From: Rhizobiales bacterium GAS188
Lineage (GTDB): Bacteria > Pseudomonadota > Alphaproteobacteria > Rhizobiales > Beijerinckiaceae
Length of the DNA: 64,000 bases
NCBI GenBank assembly: GCA_900104855.1
Contig: FNSS01000001.1
Location: 4,898,001 to 4,962,000, forward strand
Reading direction: 5' to 3'
Numbering within the stretch: position 1 is the first letter of the stretch; every line of letters begins with the position of its first letter. The position numbers and the translations under genes were made by a program. The notes beneath the pieces were generated by a model. It made no database searches and was not told the origin of the DNA. It worked only from the letters and a program-made list of their open reading frames with translations. This document shows, piece by piece, positions 33,297 to 42,021 of this stretch.

Positions 33297-34402
33297 TGTG
33301 CGGCGAGCACCTCCGTCAAGGCGCCGATGACAGCGTCAGTGTCCTCCTGCGTGCCGATGCTGATGCGCAGCGCCCCTGGCGTGTCCCGCCAGGCGAAAGG
33401 CAGGACGAAGATGTTGCGCGCCTTGAGTGCGGCGGCGAGCTCGGTCGCCGGGCGAGGAGCGACGAGCGCGAGGAAGTTGGCGGCGCTCGGCAAGGGCTCG
33501 AAGCCGAGCTTCCTCAGGCCTTCGGCGAGGCGAAGGCGCTGGGTCGCAGTATGATCCAGCAGATCGGCGAGATGCTGCTCCTCGTCGAGGGCGGCGCGCG
33601 CGCCCGCAAGCGCCACGGCGTTGACGCTGAAATTCACGCGGATCTTGCGATAGGCGTCGGCGATGGCGGCCGAGCTCGCGATGCCGTAGCCGACACGGAC
33701 GCCCGCGAGGCCGAAGGCCTTGGAGAAGCTGCGCGTCACGATCCAGGGCGCCTTGCGCCGCTCGAGCACAGGAAGCGCCGGCGGCGCACCCGCATGCTGC
33801 CCGAATTCGTAATAGGCTTCGTCGAAATGCAACAGCAGGTCCTCGGGCAGGGCCTCGACCAGCCGCTCGATGCCGGCGGGTTCGAGCAGCCCTCCGGTCG
33901 GATTTTGCGGCGTCGCGACATAGACGAGCCGCGTGCGCGGGGTGAGGGCCGCGAGCATCGCCTCGACATCGGCGATCCCGTCCGGCCGCACCGGCACGCC
34001 CACATAGGTCGCACCGCGCAACGCAATGGTCTTGGCATAGGTCGGGAAGCCCGGAACCGGTGCGATTGCTTCGTCGCCGGCATCGAGCGCGATATCGGCG
34101 CTGGCATAGAGGAGCTCGTTCGAGCCGGCCCCGATGATGATGCGATCTTGCGCAACGTCGTTGCGCGCCGCGAGCGCGGCGATCAGCTCCTGCCCGTCAT
34201 GATCCGGATAGCGGTTGAGCGCGCCCGCGGCCGCCTGCATGGCGGCCACCACGCGCGGGGCCGGTGGGAAGGGCGATTCGTTCAGATGCAGGCTGCGCAG
34301 CGGCGAGGATCTATCGGGCTCGACCGACCGGCTCTGCGGCGGCGCCGATCTCAGCCGCTGGATGCGGGGAACAGGAACGAGCTCGGTCGGGTGCTGTGTC
34401 AT
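33293..34402 (-). CDS. HisC-like class I/II aminotransferase
   Basis: A 369-residue PLP enzyme closest in pattern to histidinol-phosphate aminotransferases: LHLNESPFPPAPRVVAAM, ALNRYPDHDGQELIAALA, ATPQNPTGGLLEPAGIERLV (NPTG at 167-170), Asp194 in HFDEAYYEF, the Schiff-base Lys228 in TRSFSKAFGLAGVRVGYG and the C-terminal Arg in ALRISIGT. Its place in an importer/histidine ammonia-lyase operon, not a his biosynthetic operon, suggests a catabolic role such as transamination of histidine or an aromatic amino acid. Translation is coupled to the next gene. Confidence 0.9.
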   Translation of the reverse strand: MTQHPTELVPVPRIQRLRSAPPQSRSVEPDRSSPLRSLHLNESPFPPAPRVVAAMQAAAGALNRYPDHDGQELIAALAARNDVAQDRIIIGAGSNELLYASADIALDAGDEAIAPVPGFPTYAKTIALRGATYVGVPVRPDGIADVEAMLAALTPRTRLVYVATPQNPTGGLLEPAGIERLVEALPEDLLLHFDEAYYEFGQHAGAPPALPVLERRKAPWIVTRSFSKAFGLAGVRVGYGIASSAAIADAYRKIRVNFSVNAVALAGARAALDEEQHLADLLDHTATQRLRLAEGLRKLGFEPLPSAANFLALVAPRPATELAAALKARNIFVLPFAWRDTPGALRISIGTQEDTDAVIGALTEVLAAQ

Positions 34403-34474
34403 GGCAGTTTCCGTTGGGAGTTCCGCTTGGATTGCAGCGCGAAGCCGCGCGTCAGGTGAGGTGCCGCCCTCGTA

Positions 34475-36037
34475 TCAGTGGGCCATGCTCTCGACCAGCG
34501 GTTCCTTCACCAGGTCGTCGAGCCCGCCCTCGAGCAGCAGGCGCTTGGCTGCCGCGATGTCGGGCGCGAAGAACCGGTCATGCGCGTAATGCGCCACCTC
34601 GGCGCGCAGGCGCCGCACCGCTTCGGCGAGCGGTGCGGCTGGCTGGAGCGGCTGGTGGAAATCGACGCCTTGGGCGGCGCTGAGCCATTCGAGCGCGGTG
34701 ATGGTCGCTGCATTCTCCGCCATCTGGGCCAGGCGATAGGCGCCATGGCAGGCCATCGACACATGGTCCTCCTGATTGGCGGAGGTCGGGATGGAATCGA
34801 CGGACGCCGGATGGGCCAGCATCTTGTTCTCGCTGGTCAGGGCGGCGGCGGTCACCTGGGCGATCATGAAGCCCGAATGCAGCCCCGAATTCTCGATCAG
34901 GAAGGGCGGCAGGCCAGACAGGGTGGCATCGACGAGAAGGGCCTGGCGACGCTCCGACATCGAGCCGATCTCGCAGATGACGAGCGCGATGATGTCGGCC
35001 GCGAAGGCGATGGGCTCGGCATGGAAATTCCCGCCCGAGAGCACCTCGCCGTCTTCCGGGAAGACCAGTGGGTTGTCCGAGACGCCATTGGCTTCGTCGC
35101 CGAGGATGCCGGCGCAATGGCGCAGATTGTCGAGGCAGGCGCCCATCACTTGCGGCTGGCAGCGCATGCAGTAGGGGTCCTGCACTTTCAGCGTCGCGCG
35201 ATGCGCTTTGCGGATCGGGCTGTCGGCGAGCAAGGCGCGATAGACGGCCGCGACATCCTTCTGGCCGCGATGGCGTCGCAGCGCCTGGATGCGGGCATCG
35301 AAGGGCGTGTCATTGCCCTTGCAGGCCTCGACCGAAATCGCGCCCGTGACCAGCGTCGCGCGCAGCAGATCCTCGGTGAGGAACAGGCCGTGCAGCGCCA
35401 GCGCCGTCGAGACCTGCGTGCCGTTGATGAGGGCGACGCCTTCCTTCGGTCCGAGGCTCATAGGCTCCAGACCGGCAAGCGCAAGGCCTTCGGTCGCCGG
35501 CAGCATGCGCCCCTCATGGCGTATCTCGCCAAGCCCCAGCAGGGCAGCCGATATATGCGACAGGGGAGCAAGGTCGCCCGAGGCGCCGACCGATCCTTTG
35601 GCGGGCGTGCAGGGATAGACACCGGCATTGACCAGAGCGAGGAGGGCTTGGATCAGCTCCCAGCGCACGCCCGAATGGCCTTGGGCCAGCGCCGTCGCCT
35701 TCATGACCATGATCAGCCGCACCAGATCGTCGCTCAAGAGCTCGCCCGTGCCGGCGCTGTGCGACAAGATCAGGTTGCGCTGCAGCTCGGTGAGCTTGTC
35801 ATCGTCGATGCGCACGCTCGCAAGCTTCCCGAAGCCGGTATTGACCGCATAGATCGGCCGACCCGTCGAGATCAGGTCGAGGATGGCGCGGTGGCAGGCC
35901 CCGACCTTGGCGCGCGCGCCTTCAGCCAGCGTGACCTTCGGCCCCTCGCGCAGGATCTGCCGCCAGGTGGAGAGCGGCACATTGCCGGGCTCGACGACGA
36001 TATCGGGGCGCGCGGATGTCGCCTGCTGGTTACGCAT
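34475..36037 (-). CDS. hutH: Histidine ammonia-lyase
   Basis: Removes ammonia from L-histidine to give trans-urocanate. It has 520 residues. The Ala-Ser-Gly that cyclises to the MIO electrophile is at 152-154 (KGSVGASGDLAPLSH), Tyr63 lies in IYAVNTGFGKLA, and the substrate-selectivity pair reads Ser-His in NLILSHSAGTGE (about 92-93), the histidine-type pair and not the His-Leu or Phe-Leu of tyrosine or phenylalanine lyases. The end SADSIPTSANQEDHVSM-like segment (DSIPTSANQEDHVSMACH) is also typical. It sits 15 bases after the ATPase gene of the TrpXYZ-like importer on the same strand, so import and deamination are coexpressed. The intact MIO motif argues against an ergothionase-type lyase. 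Confidence 0.93.
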   Translation of the reverse strand: MRNQQATSARPDIVVEPGNVPLSTWRQILREGPKVTLAEGARAKVGACHRAILDLISTGRPIYAVNTGFGKLASVRIDDDKLTELQRNLILSHSAGTGELLSDDLVRLIMVMKATALAQGHSGVRWELIQALLALVNAGVYPCTPAKGSVGASGDLAPLSHISAALLGLGEIRHEGRMLPATEGLALAGLEPMSLGPKEGVALINGTQVSTALALHGLFLTEDLLRATLVTGAISVEACKGNDTPFDARIQALRRHRGQKDVAAVYRALLADSPIRKAHRATLKVQDPYCMRCQPQVMGACLDNLRHCAGILGDEANGVSDNPLVFPEDGEVLSGGNFHAEPIAFAADIIALVICEIGSMSERRQALLVDATLSGLPPFLIENSGLHSGFMIAQVTAAALTSENKMLAHPASVDSIPTSANQEDHVSMACHGAYRLAQMAENAATITALEWLSAAQGVDFHQPLQPAAPLAEAVRRLRAEVAHYAHDRFFAPDIAAAKRLLLEGGLDDLVKEPLVESMAH

Positions 36038-36052
36038 ATTCTATCTCTTCCT

Positions 36053-36847
36053 TCAGCTGAGCAGCAGCGCGTCGTCCGACAGCTCTTCGCCCTGATCGCG
36101 CCGGAACAGGTCGAGGAGATCCTTGACGTCCATGGCGGCGCGTTGTGCTCCGCAGACATCGAAGACGATCTTGCCGCGATGGAACATGACGGTGCGGTCG
36201 CCATATTGCAGCGCCTGCGCCATGGAGTGCGTCACCATCACGGCGGTGAGCTCGAGCTCGGCGACAATGTCGCGCGTGAGGTTCATGACGAATTCGGCGG
36301 TCTTGGGATCGAGAGCCGCAGTATGCTCGTCGAGCAGCAGGACACGCGTCGATCCGGTGGTCGCCATGACCAGGCTCACGGCCTGGCGCTGGCCGCCCGA
36401 CAACAGCCCGACCTTGTCGTCGAGGCGGTTCTCGAGCCCGAGATCGAGCAGCTTGAGGCGCTCCACGGCCTGTTGGCGCAAGCTGCGATCGATCGCGAAG
36501 CGGAAGCCGCGCGGCTCGGTGCGGCCGCGCGCCAGCGCGAAGTTCTGCAGGATGGTCAGGTCTTCGCAGGTCCCCATCTTCGGGTCCTGGAAGACGCGCG
36601 AGATCAGCCTGGCGCGCCGATGCGGCGGCCAGCTCGTGATCTCGACATCATCGGCCACGACGCGCCCAGCATCGGGCCTGATCACGCCGGCGATCACATT
36701 GAGCGCCGTCGATTTGCCGGCGCCGTTCGAGCCGATCACGGTCAGGAACTGCCCCGTCGGCACCGACAGGTCGACGCCGCGCAAGGCCGGCGATTCGAGC
36801 GGCGTGCCGGCGTTGAAGGTCACGCGGATATCGGAGAGCGCGATCAT
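36053..36847 (-). CDS. TrpZ-like ABC ATPase
   Basis: ATP-binding subunit (264 aa) of an importer of the PF04392-binding-protein class. Walker A GSNGAGKST, Q-loop VFQDPKMGTCEDLTI, signature LSGGQRQAVSLVMAT, Walker B VLLLDEHTAALDP with a His after the Glu, and MVTHSMAQALQYGDRTVMFHRGKI with the H-loop His. The DEHTAALDP form is typical for this class, which serves amino acids such as tryptophan in Firmicutes. Its start overlaps the permease stop (ATGA). Confidence 0.9.
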   Translation of the reverse strand: MIALSDIRVTFNAGTPLESPALRGVDLSVPTGQFLTVIGSNGAGKSTALNVIAGVIRPDAGRVVADDVEITSWPPHRRARLISRVFQDPKMGTCEDLTILQNFALARGRTEPRGFRFAIDRSLRQQAVERLKLLDLGLENRLDDKVGLLSGGQRQAVSLVMATTGSTRVLLLDEHTAALDPKTAEFVMNLTRDIVAELELTAVMVTHSMAQALQYGDRTVMFHRGKIVFDVCGAQRAAMDVKDLLDLFRRDQGEELSDDALLLS

Positions 36848-37749
36848 TTCACGGCTCCGCGCTTGAGCAGCCGGCCCATTCCGGAGCGCGACGACTGGCC
36901 GATCAAGGCCAGGGCCACGAGCAGCGCCGTGACGAGCTGCACATCGGAGGATCTGAGGTCGAGAAAATCCGCATCGAGCGCCAGGGCGACCGCGAAGCGA
37001 TAGAGGAGGGCGCCGGCGAGGCAGGCGAAGGTCGCTTGCGCGATGGTGCGGGTCGGCAGGATCGAGGTGCCGACGATCACCGATGCCAGCCCGACGATCA
37101 CGACGCCAATCCCCATATGGGCGTCGGCGGAGCCGAAGGTCTGGGCGAATAGGGCGCCCGAGAGCGCCACGAGCGCATTGGCCATGCCGAGGCCGAGAAG
37201 CTTCATGCGCCCGACATTGATGCCGTTGGCCGCGGCCATGTTGGGATTAGCGCCGGCGGCACGCATGCTCATGCCGATTCCCGTCGCCAGGAACAGGTCG
37301 AGCGCGAATTTGGCGGCAACCACGATGATCGCAACCAGGATCGGGTTCAGCTCATAGCTCGGCGCTCCCCAGCCCTCGAGGGGCGCGAAGATGGTCTTGA
37401 CGCCGAGCAGCGGCTTGTTCGGCCCGTTCATGATGCGCAGATTGATCGAGTAGAGCGAGATCGCGACCAGGATCCCGGCGAGGATGTGCAGGATGTTGAA
37501 GCGCACATTGAGATAGCCGGTGACATATCCGGCAGCGAAGCCCGCAACGGCCGCCGCTACCGTGGCCGGCCACGGATTCCAGCCGGCCGAGACGATCAGC
37601 ACGGCCGAGACCGCGGCGCCGAGCGGGAAGGAGCCTTCGACGGTCAGGTCGGGAAAATCGAGGATGCGGAAACTGAGGAAGGCGCCGAGCGCGACCAGGC
37701 CGAAGATCAGGCCGACCTCGATCGTGCCGAGAAACTCATAAAGCGACAT
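36844..37749 (-). CDS. TrpY-like ABC permease
   Basis: A 301-residue membrane permease of the BPD_transp_2 type with eight to nine helices. It opens MSLYEFLGTIEVGLIFGLVALGAFLSFRILDFPDLTVEGSFPLGAAVSA, the standard form for partners of PF04392 binding proteins. Its end GRLLKRGAVK overlaps the ATPase start. It is the pore of the importer that feeds the histidine ammonia-lyase operon. Confidence 0.9.
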   Translation of the reverse strand: MSLYEFLGTIEVGLIFGLVALGAFLSFRILDFPDLTVEGSFPLGAAVSAVLIVSAGWNPWPATVAAAVAGFAAGYVTGYLNVRFNILHILAGILVAISLYSINLRIMNGPNKPLLGVKTIFAPLEGWGAPSYELNPILVAIIVVAAKFALDLFLATGIGMSMRAAGANPNMAAANGINVGRMKLLGLGMANALVALSGALFAQTFGSADAHMGIGVVIVGLASVIVGTSILPTRTIAQATFACLAGALLYRFAVALALDADFLDLRSSDVQLVTALLVALALIGQSSRSGMGRLLKRGAVK

Positions 37750-37827
37750 GCTGCCCGATCATCAAAGCTGTTGAAAGGTGCCTTCCGCAACGACCGCGAA
37801 CGGCGATCATCTGCGCAAGATATGCGC

Positions 37828-38811
37828 TCAGTTCACCACCTTGGTGGCGTGGGCGAGGACGGCTTCCGGCAGGCTCACGCCCATGGCGGCCGCCGAGCCC
37901 TTGTTGATCACGACGTTGAAGACCGGGAGCTTGGTGTAGGCGATCACCGCGTCGATCTCGCCGGGCTTCTTGCCCTTGAGCACCTCGGCGACCATGTGGC
38001 CGGCGAGACGCCCGACCTCGATATAGTCGAGCCCGAGCGAGGCCAGCGCGCCGCGATCGACGCCGCGGGTCTCGCCGGTGAAGATCGGCGTCTTGGTATC
38101 CTGGCCGATCTTGACGATCGTCTCGAGCGCCGCCACCACCGTCGTGTCGTTCGGGATATAGATTGCATCGACCCTGCCGACGAGCTTGTTTGCCGCCGCG
38201 ATCACCTCATTGCTGGTCGGCGCCGTCGATTCGACGACCTCGATGCCGAGCGGCGCTGCCGCCTCGCGCAGCCAGCCGAGATTGGCGAGCGATGAGTCGA
38301 GGCCCGGATTGTAGACGAAGCCGAGCTTCTTGAGCTTCGGCAGGATCTCGCGGAACAGCTTGAGCTGCTCGACGATAGGCGCGGCATCCGAGACGCCGGT
38401 CACGTTGCCGCCGGGCGCCTGGTATTGCGCGATCAGCTTGGCCTTCACCGGGTCGGTGACGGTTGCGAAGACGATCGGGATGTCCTTGGTGGCGGCCGCC
38501 ATGGCCTGCGCCGTCGGGGTGGTGATGGCGACGATCACGTCGGGCGCGTCGCCGACGAATTTCCGGGCGATCTGCTGCTGCGTCGCGGTGTTGCCGTTGG
38601 CGCTCTGATACTCGACCGTGATGTCCTTGCCCTCGACGAAGCCTTTCTCGGCGAGGCCCTTGAGAACCCCCTCCTTGGTCTCGAGCAATTGCGGCACCTC
38701 GACCACGCTCGATATGGCGATCTTCTTCATGCCGGCGGCTTGCCCGGCCGTGGCCGCGGCGAGCGCGCCTAGCCCGGCGAGCCATAGGGTCAGTCTGCGG
38801 GACCGGTTCAT
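37828..38811 (-). CDS. TrpX-like ABC substrate-binding protein (PF04392 class)
   Basis: A 327-residue periplasmic binding protein. The start MNRSRRLTLWLAGLGALAAATAGQAAG gives a Sec signal peptide with cleavage after AQAA-like QAA; an upstream frame extension is ignored. The mature chain begins MKKIAISSVVEVPQLLETKEGVLKGLAEKGFVEGKDITVEYQSANGN, the clear pattern of the ABC_sub_bind family, and contains IVFATVTDPVKAKL and YIPNDTTVVAALE. It is the first gene of the six-gene leftward operon and is divergent from the IclR regulator. The likely ligand is histidine or a related imidazole or aromatic acid, from context. Confidence 0.92.
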   Translation of the reverse strand: MNRSRRLTLWLAGLGALAAATAGQAAGMKKIAISSVVEVPQLLETKEGVLKGLAEKGFVEGKDITVEYQSANGNTATQQQIARKFVGDAPDVIVAITTPTAQAMAAATKDIPIVFATVTDPVKAKLIAQYQAPGGNVTGVSDAAPIVEQLKLFREILPKLKKLGFVYNPGLDSSLANLGWLREAAAPLGIEVVESTAPTSNEVIAAANKLVGRVDAIYIPNDTTVVAALETIVKIGQDTKTPIFTGETRGVDRGALASLGLDYIEVGRLAGHMVAEVLKGKKPGEIDAVIAYTKLPVFNVVINKGSAAAMGVSLPEAVLAHATKVVN

Positions 38812-38946
38812 CTGCTGCTCCTTGCGGCAATCCATGTCGACCCGGGCGGCGGGACTGCCCCGGCTCACCCTCCCGAGGGTGATTATTTATCGATTCCGTT
38901 GCTCGTCTCTTGCCATATCGTGAGCAAGTGTTCCACAATAGGAGCA
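38812..38946. promoter_or_regulatory. Divergent promoter region of importer/hutH and IclR operons
   Basis: This 135-bp gap lies between the binding-protein start (minus) and the IclR start (plus). It contains TTGCTC (about 38899-38904) and GAGCAA (about 38931-38936) as an inverted pair and, just before the IclR start, TCC-ACAATA-GGA (about 38932-38943), a short palindrome of the kind bound by IclR-type dimers. The region is clearly richer in A/T than the genes. Exact promoter boxes could not be fixed. Confidence 0.45.
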
Positions 38947-39777
38947 ATGAACACGCAAGCTGTCAACTCCACCTTGTCGGAAACTGCCGCGCCATTGCCT
39001 AATCCCCAAGGGGTCGGGCTGCTGGTGAAGGCCTTTCAGATCCTCGATCTCTTCACCGATCAGAGATCCGCCTGGACGCAGGCCGATCTTGCCCGCGAGA
39101 CGGGTCTTGCCCGCTCGACAATGAGCCGGCTGGTGCGCTTCCTCGCGGCGCGCGGCTATCTGCTGGAGCGCCATGGCCGCTACACGCTCGGCTTCACGGC
39201 GGTCGATCTCGGCAGGCGGGCGCAATCCCAGTTCAACCTGGTCGACCTTGCCTATGACCTGATCGCCGAGCTCGCCCAGACGACGGCGGAGACCGTGATC
39301 CTCACGGGCTATGACGAGGCGCGCGCCCATGTCGTCTGCCTCGCCCAGATCGCCAGCCGCTATGGTGGGCTGCGCGTCTTCGAGAGCGTCGGCACGGCCT
39401 ATCCGCTGCATTCAGGCGCCACCGCCAAGGCGGTGCTGGCTTTCCTGCCGGAGCGGCAGATCGAGAACGTGCTCGGCGGCGATCTCGCACCCGTCAACCC
39501 GGCGATCGAGACCAACGTCGCCAAGCTGCGCGAGGACATCGCGCGCATCCGCGAGCGGCATTTCGCCGTCACCTTCGAGGAGACCTATCCGGGCGTGACC
39601 GGCGTCGGTGTGCCGGTGCTCACGCCGCGCGGCCAGCCGCTCGGCTCGATCGCCGTCGCCGGGCCGGCCAATCGCATGGACGAAGAGGCGATCGCACGCT
39701 GTGCCAAGGCGCTGCTCGAGGTCGGCCGCAAGGTCACAGCGCGCATCGCCGGCACGGCTGCCGGAGAGCCGGCGTGA
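38947..39777 (+). CDS. IclR-family transcriptional regulator
   Basis: A 276-residue regulator with an N-terminal winged helix-turn-helix (about 24-85: GVGLLVKAFQILDLFTDQRSAWTQADLARETGLARSTMSRLVRFLAARGYLLER) and a C-terminal GAF-like effector domain (about 100-265, with GTAYPLHSGATAKAVLAFLPE and TYPGVTGVGVPVLTPRGQPLGSIAVAGP). It is the first gene of the rightward operon with the MDR, CoA-transferase and urocanate hydratase genes, and divergent from the importer/hutH operon, so it probably controls both. Hut operons are usually controlled by HutC (GntR); an IclR here is unusual. Confidence 0.93.
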   Translation: MNTQAVNSTLSETAAPLPNPQGVGLLVKAFQILDLFTDQRSAWTQADLARETGLARSTMSRLVRFLAARGYLLERHGRYTLGFTAVDLGRRAQSQFNLVDLAYDLIAELAQTTAETVILTGYDEARAHVVCLAQIASRYGGLRVFESVGTAYPLHSGATAKAVLAFLPERQIENVLGGDLAPVNPAIETNVAKLREDIARIRERHFAVTFEETYPGVTGVGVPVLTPRGQPLGSIAVAGPANRMDEEAIARCAKALLEVGRKVTARIAGTAAGEPA

Positions 39778-40781
39778 TGGGCGCCTTACCGCAGACTATG
39801 CGCGCCTGGCGCTCCCTGTCGCGCGGCACTGCCGGTCTCGCTTGGGCCGAGGCTCCCTGCCCGAGCCCGGCGGCTAACGAGGCGCTCTTGCGCGTCGAAG
39901 CGGCCGCCTTGAATTTCTCCGACCTGTTGATGATCGATGACGCCTACCAGGTGCGCCCGCCGCGGCCTTTCGTGCCGGGCCAGGAGATCGCCGGCCGCGT
40001 GGTCGCCGCGGGTCCACAATCCGGCCTCGAGGTCGGCGCGCGGGTCGCGAGCAAGGTGCTCTGGGGCGGCTTCGCCGAATATGCGCTGGTGCGCGGCGAC
40101 ATGGCGTTGTCTGTTCCCGACACGATGCCGCTCGAGCGGGCGGCGGCCTTGCCGGTCGTCTACATGACGGCGCTCGTCGCCCTCACCGAGAGCACCAAGG
40201 TCAAGGCCGGCGACACGGTGCTGGTGCTCGCGGCCGCCGGCGGGGTCGGCCTCGCCAGTGTCGAGATCGCCAAGCATCTCGGGGCTCGCGTCATCGCGGC
40301 GGCGGGCGGCGAGGACAAGCTCGCCTTGGCGCGCCGCCATGGCGCCGATGCGACGGTCGATTATCGCGAGGCGGGCTGGTCGGCGACGATCAAGGAGCTG
40401 ACCTCGGGGCGCGGCGTCGACGTCATCGTCGATCCGGTCGGCGGCCCTGCGACCCAGGAGGCGCTGCGGGCGCTGGCCTGGGAGGGACGCCTGCTGGTCA
40501 TCGGCTTCTCCTCGGGCGTGATCGCCCAGATCCCCGCCAACCGTTTGCTGCTCAAGCGGGCCTCCGCGATCGGCGTCTATTGGGACCATGACCGCGACGC
40601 CGCCATGCTGGCGCGCCTTTCGGCTGAGCTCGCGCGGCTCGCCGGCAATGGCGCCCTCGATCCGCATATCGGGGCGCGCTTCCCGATGGCCGAGCTGCCG
40701 CAGGCGCTCGCCAGCCTCGCGGCGCGCCAGATCACGGGCAAGGCGGTGCTGACGCTCGCCGACGAGGATCGACACGCATGA
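39777..40781 (+). CDS. Zinc-independent medium-chain dehydrogenase/reductase (quinone oxidoreductase-like)
   Basis: A 334-residue NADPH-dependent reductase of the MDR superfamily. The N-terminal GroES-like part has NFSDLLMIDDAYQ and PFVPGQEIAGRVVAAG; the Rossmann part has VLVLAAAGGVGLASVEIAKHLGARVIA. No structural zinc cysteines are present, as in quinone/enoyl reductases. The ATG at 39777 overlaps the IclR stop, and its end overlaps the CoA-transferase start by four bases. A role in reducing an alpha,beta-unsaturated acid or CoA ester (urocanyl-like) is conceivable but not shown. Confidence 0.88.
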   Translation: MGALPQTMRAWRSLSRGTAGLAWAEAPCPSPAANEALLRVEAAALNFSDLLMIDDAYQVRPPRPFVPGQEIAGRVVAAGPQSGLEVGARVASKVLWGGFAEYALVRGDMALSVPDTMPLERAAALPVVYMTALVALTESTKVKAGDTVLVLAAAGGVGLASVEIAKHLGARVIAAAGGEDKLALARRHGADATVDYREAGWSATIKELTSGRGVDVIVDPVGGPATQEALRALAWEGRLLVIGFSSGVIAQIPANRLLLKRASAIGVYWDHDRDAAMLARLSAELARLAGNGALDPHIGARFPMAELPQALASLAARQITGKAVLTLADEDRHA

Positions 40782-41977
40782 ACGGATTGCCTCGCCATCT
40801 CTTCGAAGGGCTGCGCGTGCTCGACCTGACGCGGGTGATGTCGGGTCCCTTCTGCACCTCCATGCTCGCCGATCTCGGCGCCGAGGTGATCAAGATCGAG
40901 ATGCCGGACTTCGGCGATGAAGGCCGCCATTTCGCGCCGCATGTGGAGGGCGAGAGCACCTATTTCGCGCTCCTCAATCGCGGCAAGCGCAGCGTCACCG
41001 TCAATATGCGCAAGCCCGAAGGCGTCGGCCTGGTCCGCGACCTCGCCCGCAAGGCCGACATCCTGGTCGAGAATTTCCGCCCCGGCGTGATGGAGCGTCT
41101 CGGCCTCGGCCATGCGGCGTTGCAGGAGCTCAATCCCCGCCTGATCTATGCCTCCATCTCCGGCTTCGGTGAGGACAGCCCTTATGCCGACTGGCCGGCC
41201 TTCGATCTCGTCATCCAGGCCATGAGCGGCCTGATGAGCGTGACCGGCGAGGCCGGCGGCCGCGCCACCGCGGTCGGGGAGAGCATCGCCGATGTCGCGA
41301 CCGGCATGTTCGCGGCCTGGGGAATCGCCGCCGCGCTCTACGACCGCGAGCGCACCGGCAGCGGCCGCCGCGTCGAGGTAGCGATGCTCGATTCGGTCCT
41401 GTCGATGCTGCTCACCGGCCTCGCCCGCCGCCTGTTCACCGATCAGCCGACGCGCCGGGTCGGCAACCGGCATCCGGAGACCTATCCGGTCGACAGCTTC
41501 GCGACCCGCGATGGCGATCTGGTCCTGGTCGGCTTTTCGGACCAGATCTTCAGGCGCATCTGCGAGGCCATCGGCCGCCCCGAGCTCGCCGACGATCCGA
41601 AATTCCGCAGCAATCGCGACCGCAATGCCAATGAGGCCGAGCTGCGCGCCGTCATCGCGGATTGGGCTGCGGGGCTGACGCGCGAGGACGCATTGGCTCG
41701 GCTGCGCGCTGCAGATGTGCCGGCGGCGCCCGTGTGGACACTCGATGACGTGCTCGCCAGCGGCCATGTGGCGGCGAGAGGCATGCTGCAGCCGGGCAGC
41801 AACGGCAAGCTCGGCGAGATCCGCCTCGTGCCGCAGCCCGTCCAGTTCGCCAAGTCCGAGCGCGTCGCCCCGATGCGCGTGCCCCTGCTCGGCGAGGATA
41901 CCGACGAGGTGCTGCGCCAGGAGCTCGGCCTCGACGATGCGGCCATCGCCGCCCTGCGTGCCGCCCAGGCTATTTGA
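40778..41977 (+). CDS. CaiB/BaiF-family (class III) CoA-transferase
   Basis: A 399-residue class III CoA-transferase that moves CoA between carboxylic acids through an aspartyl-CoA anhydride. Family blocks: [60 protein letters not shown], and the catalytic Asp143 in [20 protein letters not shown]. The start overlaps the MDR stop. It lies 44 bases before the urocanate hydratase gene. A CoA-transferase is not part of the classical histidine route, so the operon may act on an imidazole acid as a CoA ester. Confidence 0.92.
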   Translation: MNGLPRHLFEGLRVLDLTRVMSGPFCTSMLADLGAEVIKIEMPDFGDEGRHFAPHVEGESTYFALLNRGKRSVTVNMRKPEGVGLVRDLARKADILVENFRPGVMERLGLGHAALQELNPRLIYASISGFGEDSPYADWPAFDLVIQAMSGLMSVTGEAGGRATAVGESIADVATGMFAAWGIAAALYDRERTGSGRRVEVAMLDSVLSMLLTGLARRLFTDQPTRRVGNRHPETYPVDSFATRDGDLVLVGFSDQIFRRICEAIGRPELADDPKFRSNRDRNANEAELRAVIADWAAGLTREDALARLRAADVPAAPVWTLDDVLASGHVAARGMLQPGSNGKLGEIRLVPQPVQFAKSERVAPMRVPLLGEDTDEVLRQELGLDDAAIAALRAAQAI

Positions 41978-42021
41978 TCGAAGCCGATCTGAGCGACAGC
42001 GATTTGACTGAAGGAAAGACG

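Noticed and set aside
34478-37003. An 841-codon open frame on the plus strand opposite hutH and the TrpZ-like ATPase gene.
   Set aside because: It is an antisense frame of GC-rich genes; its product is rich in Arg, Asp, Gly and His with no family pattern, while the opposite strand codes for two clear enzymes.
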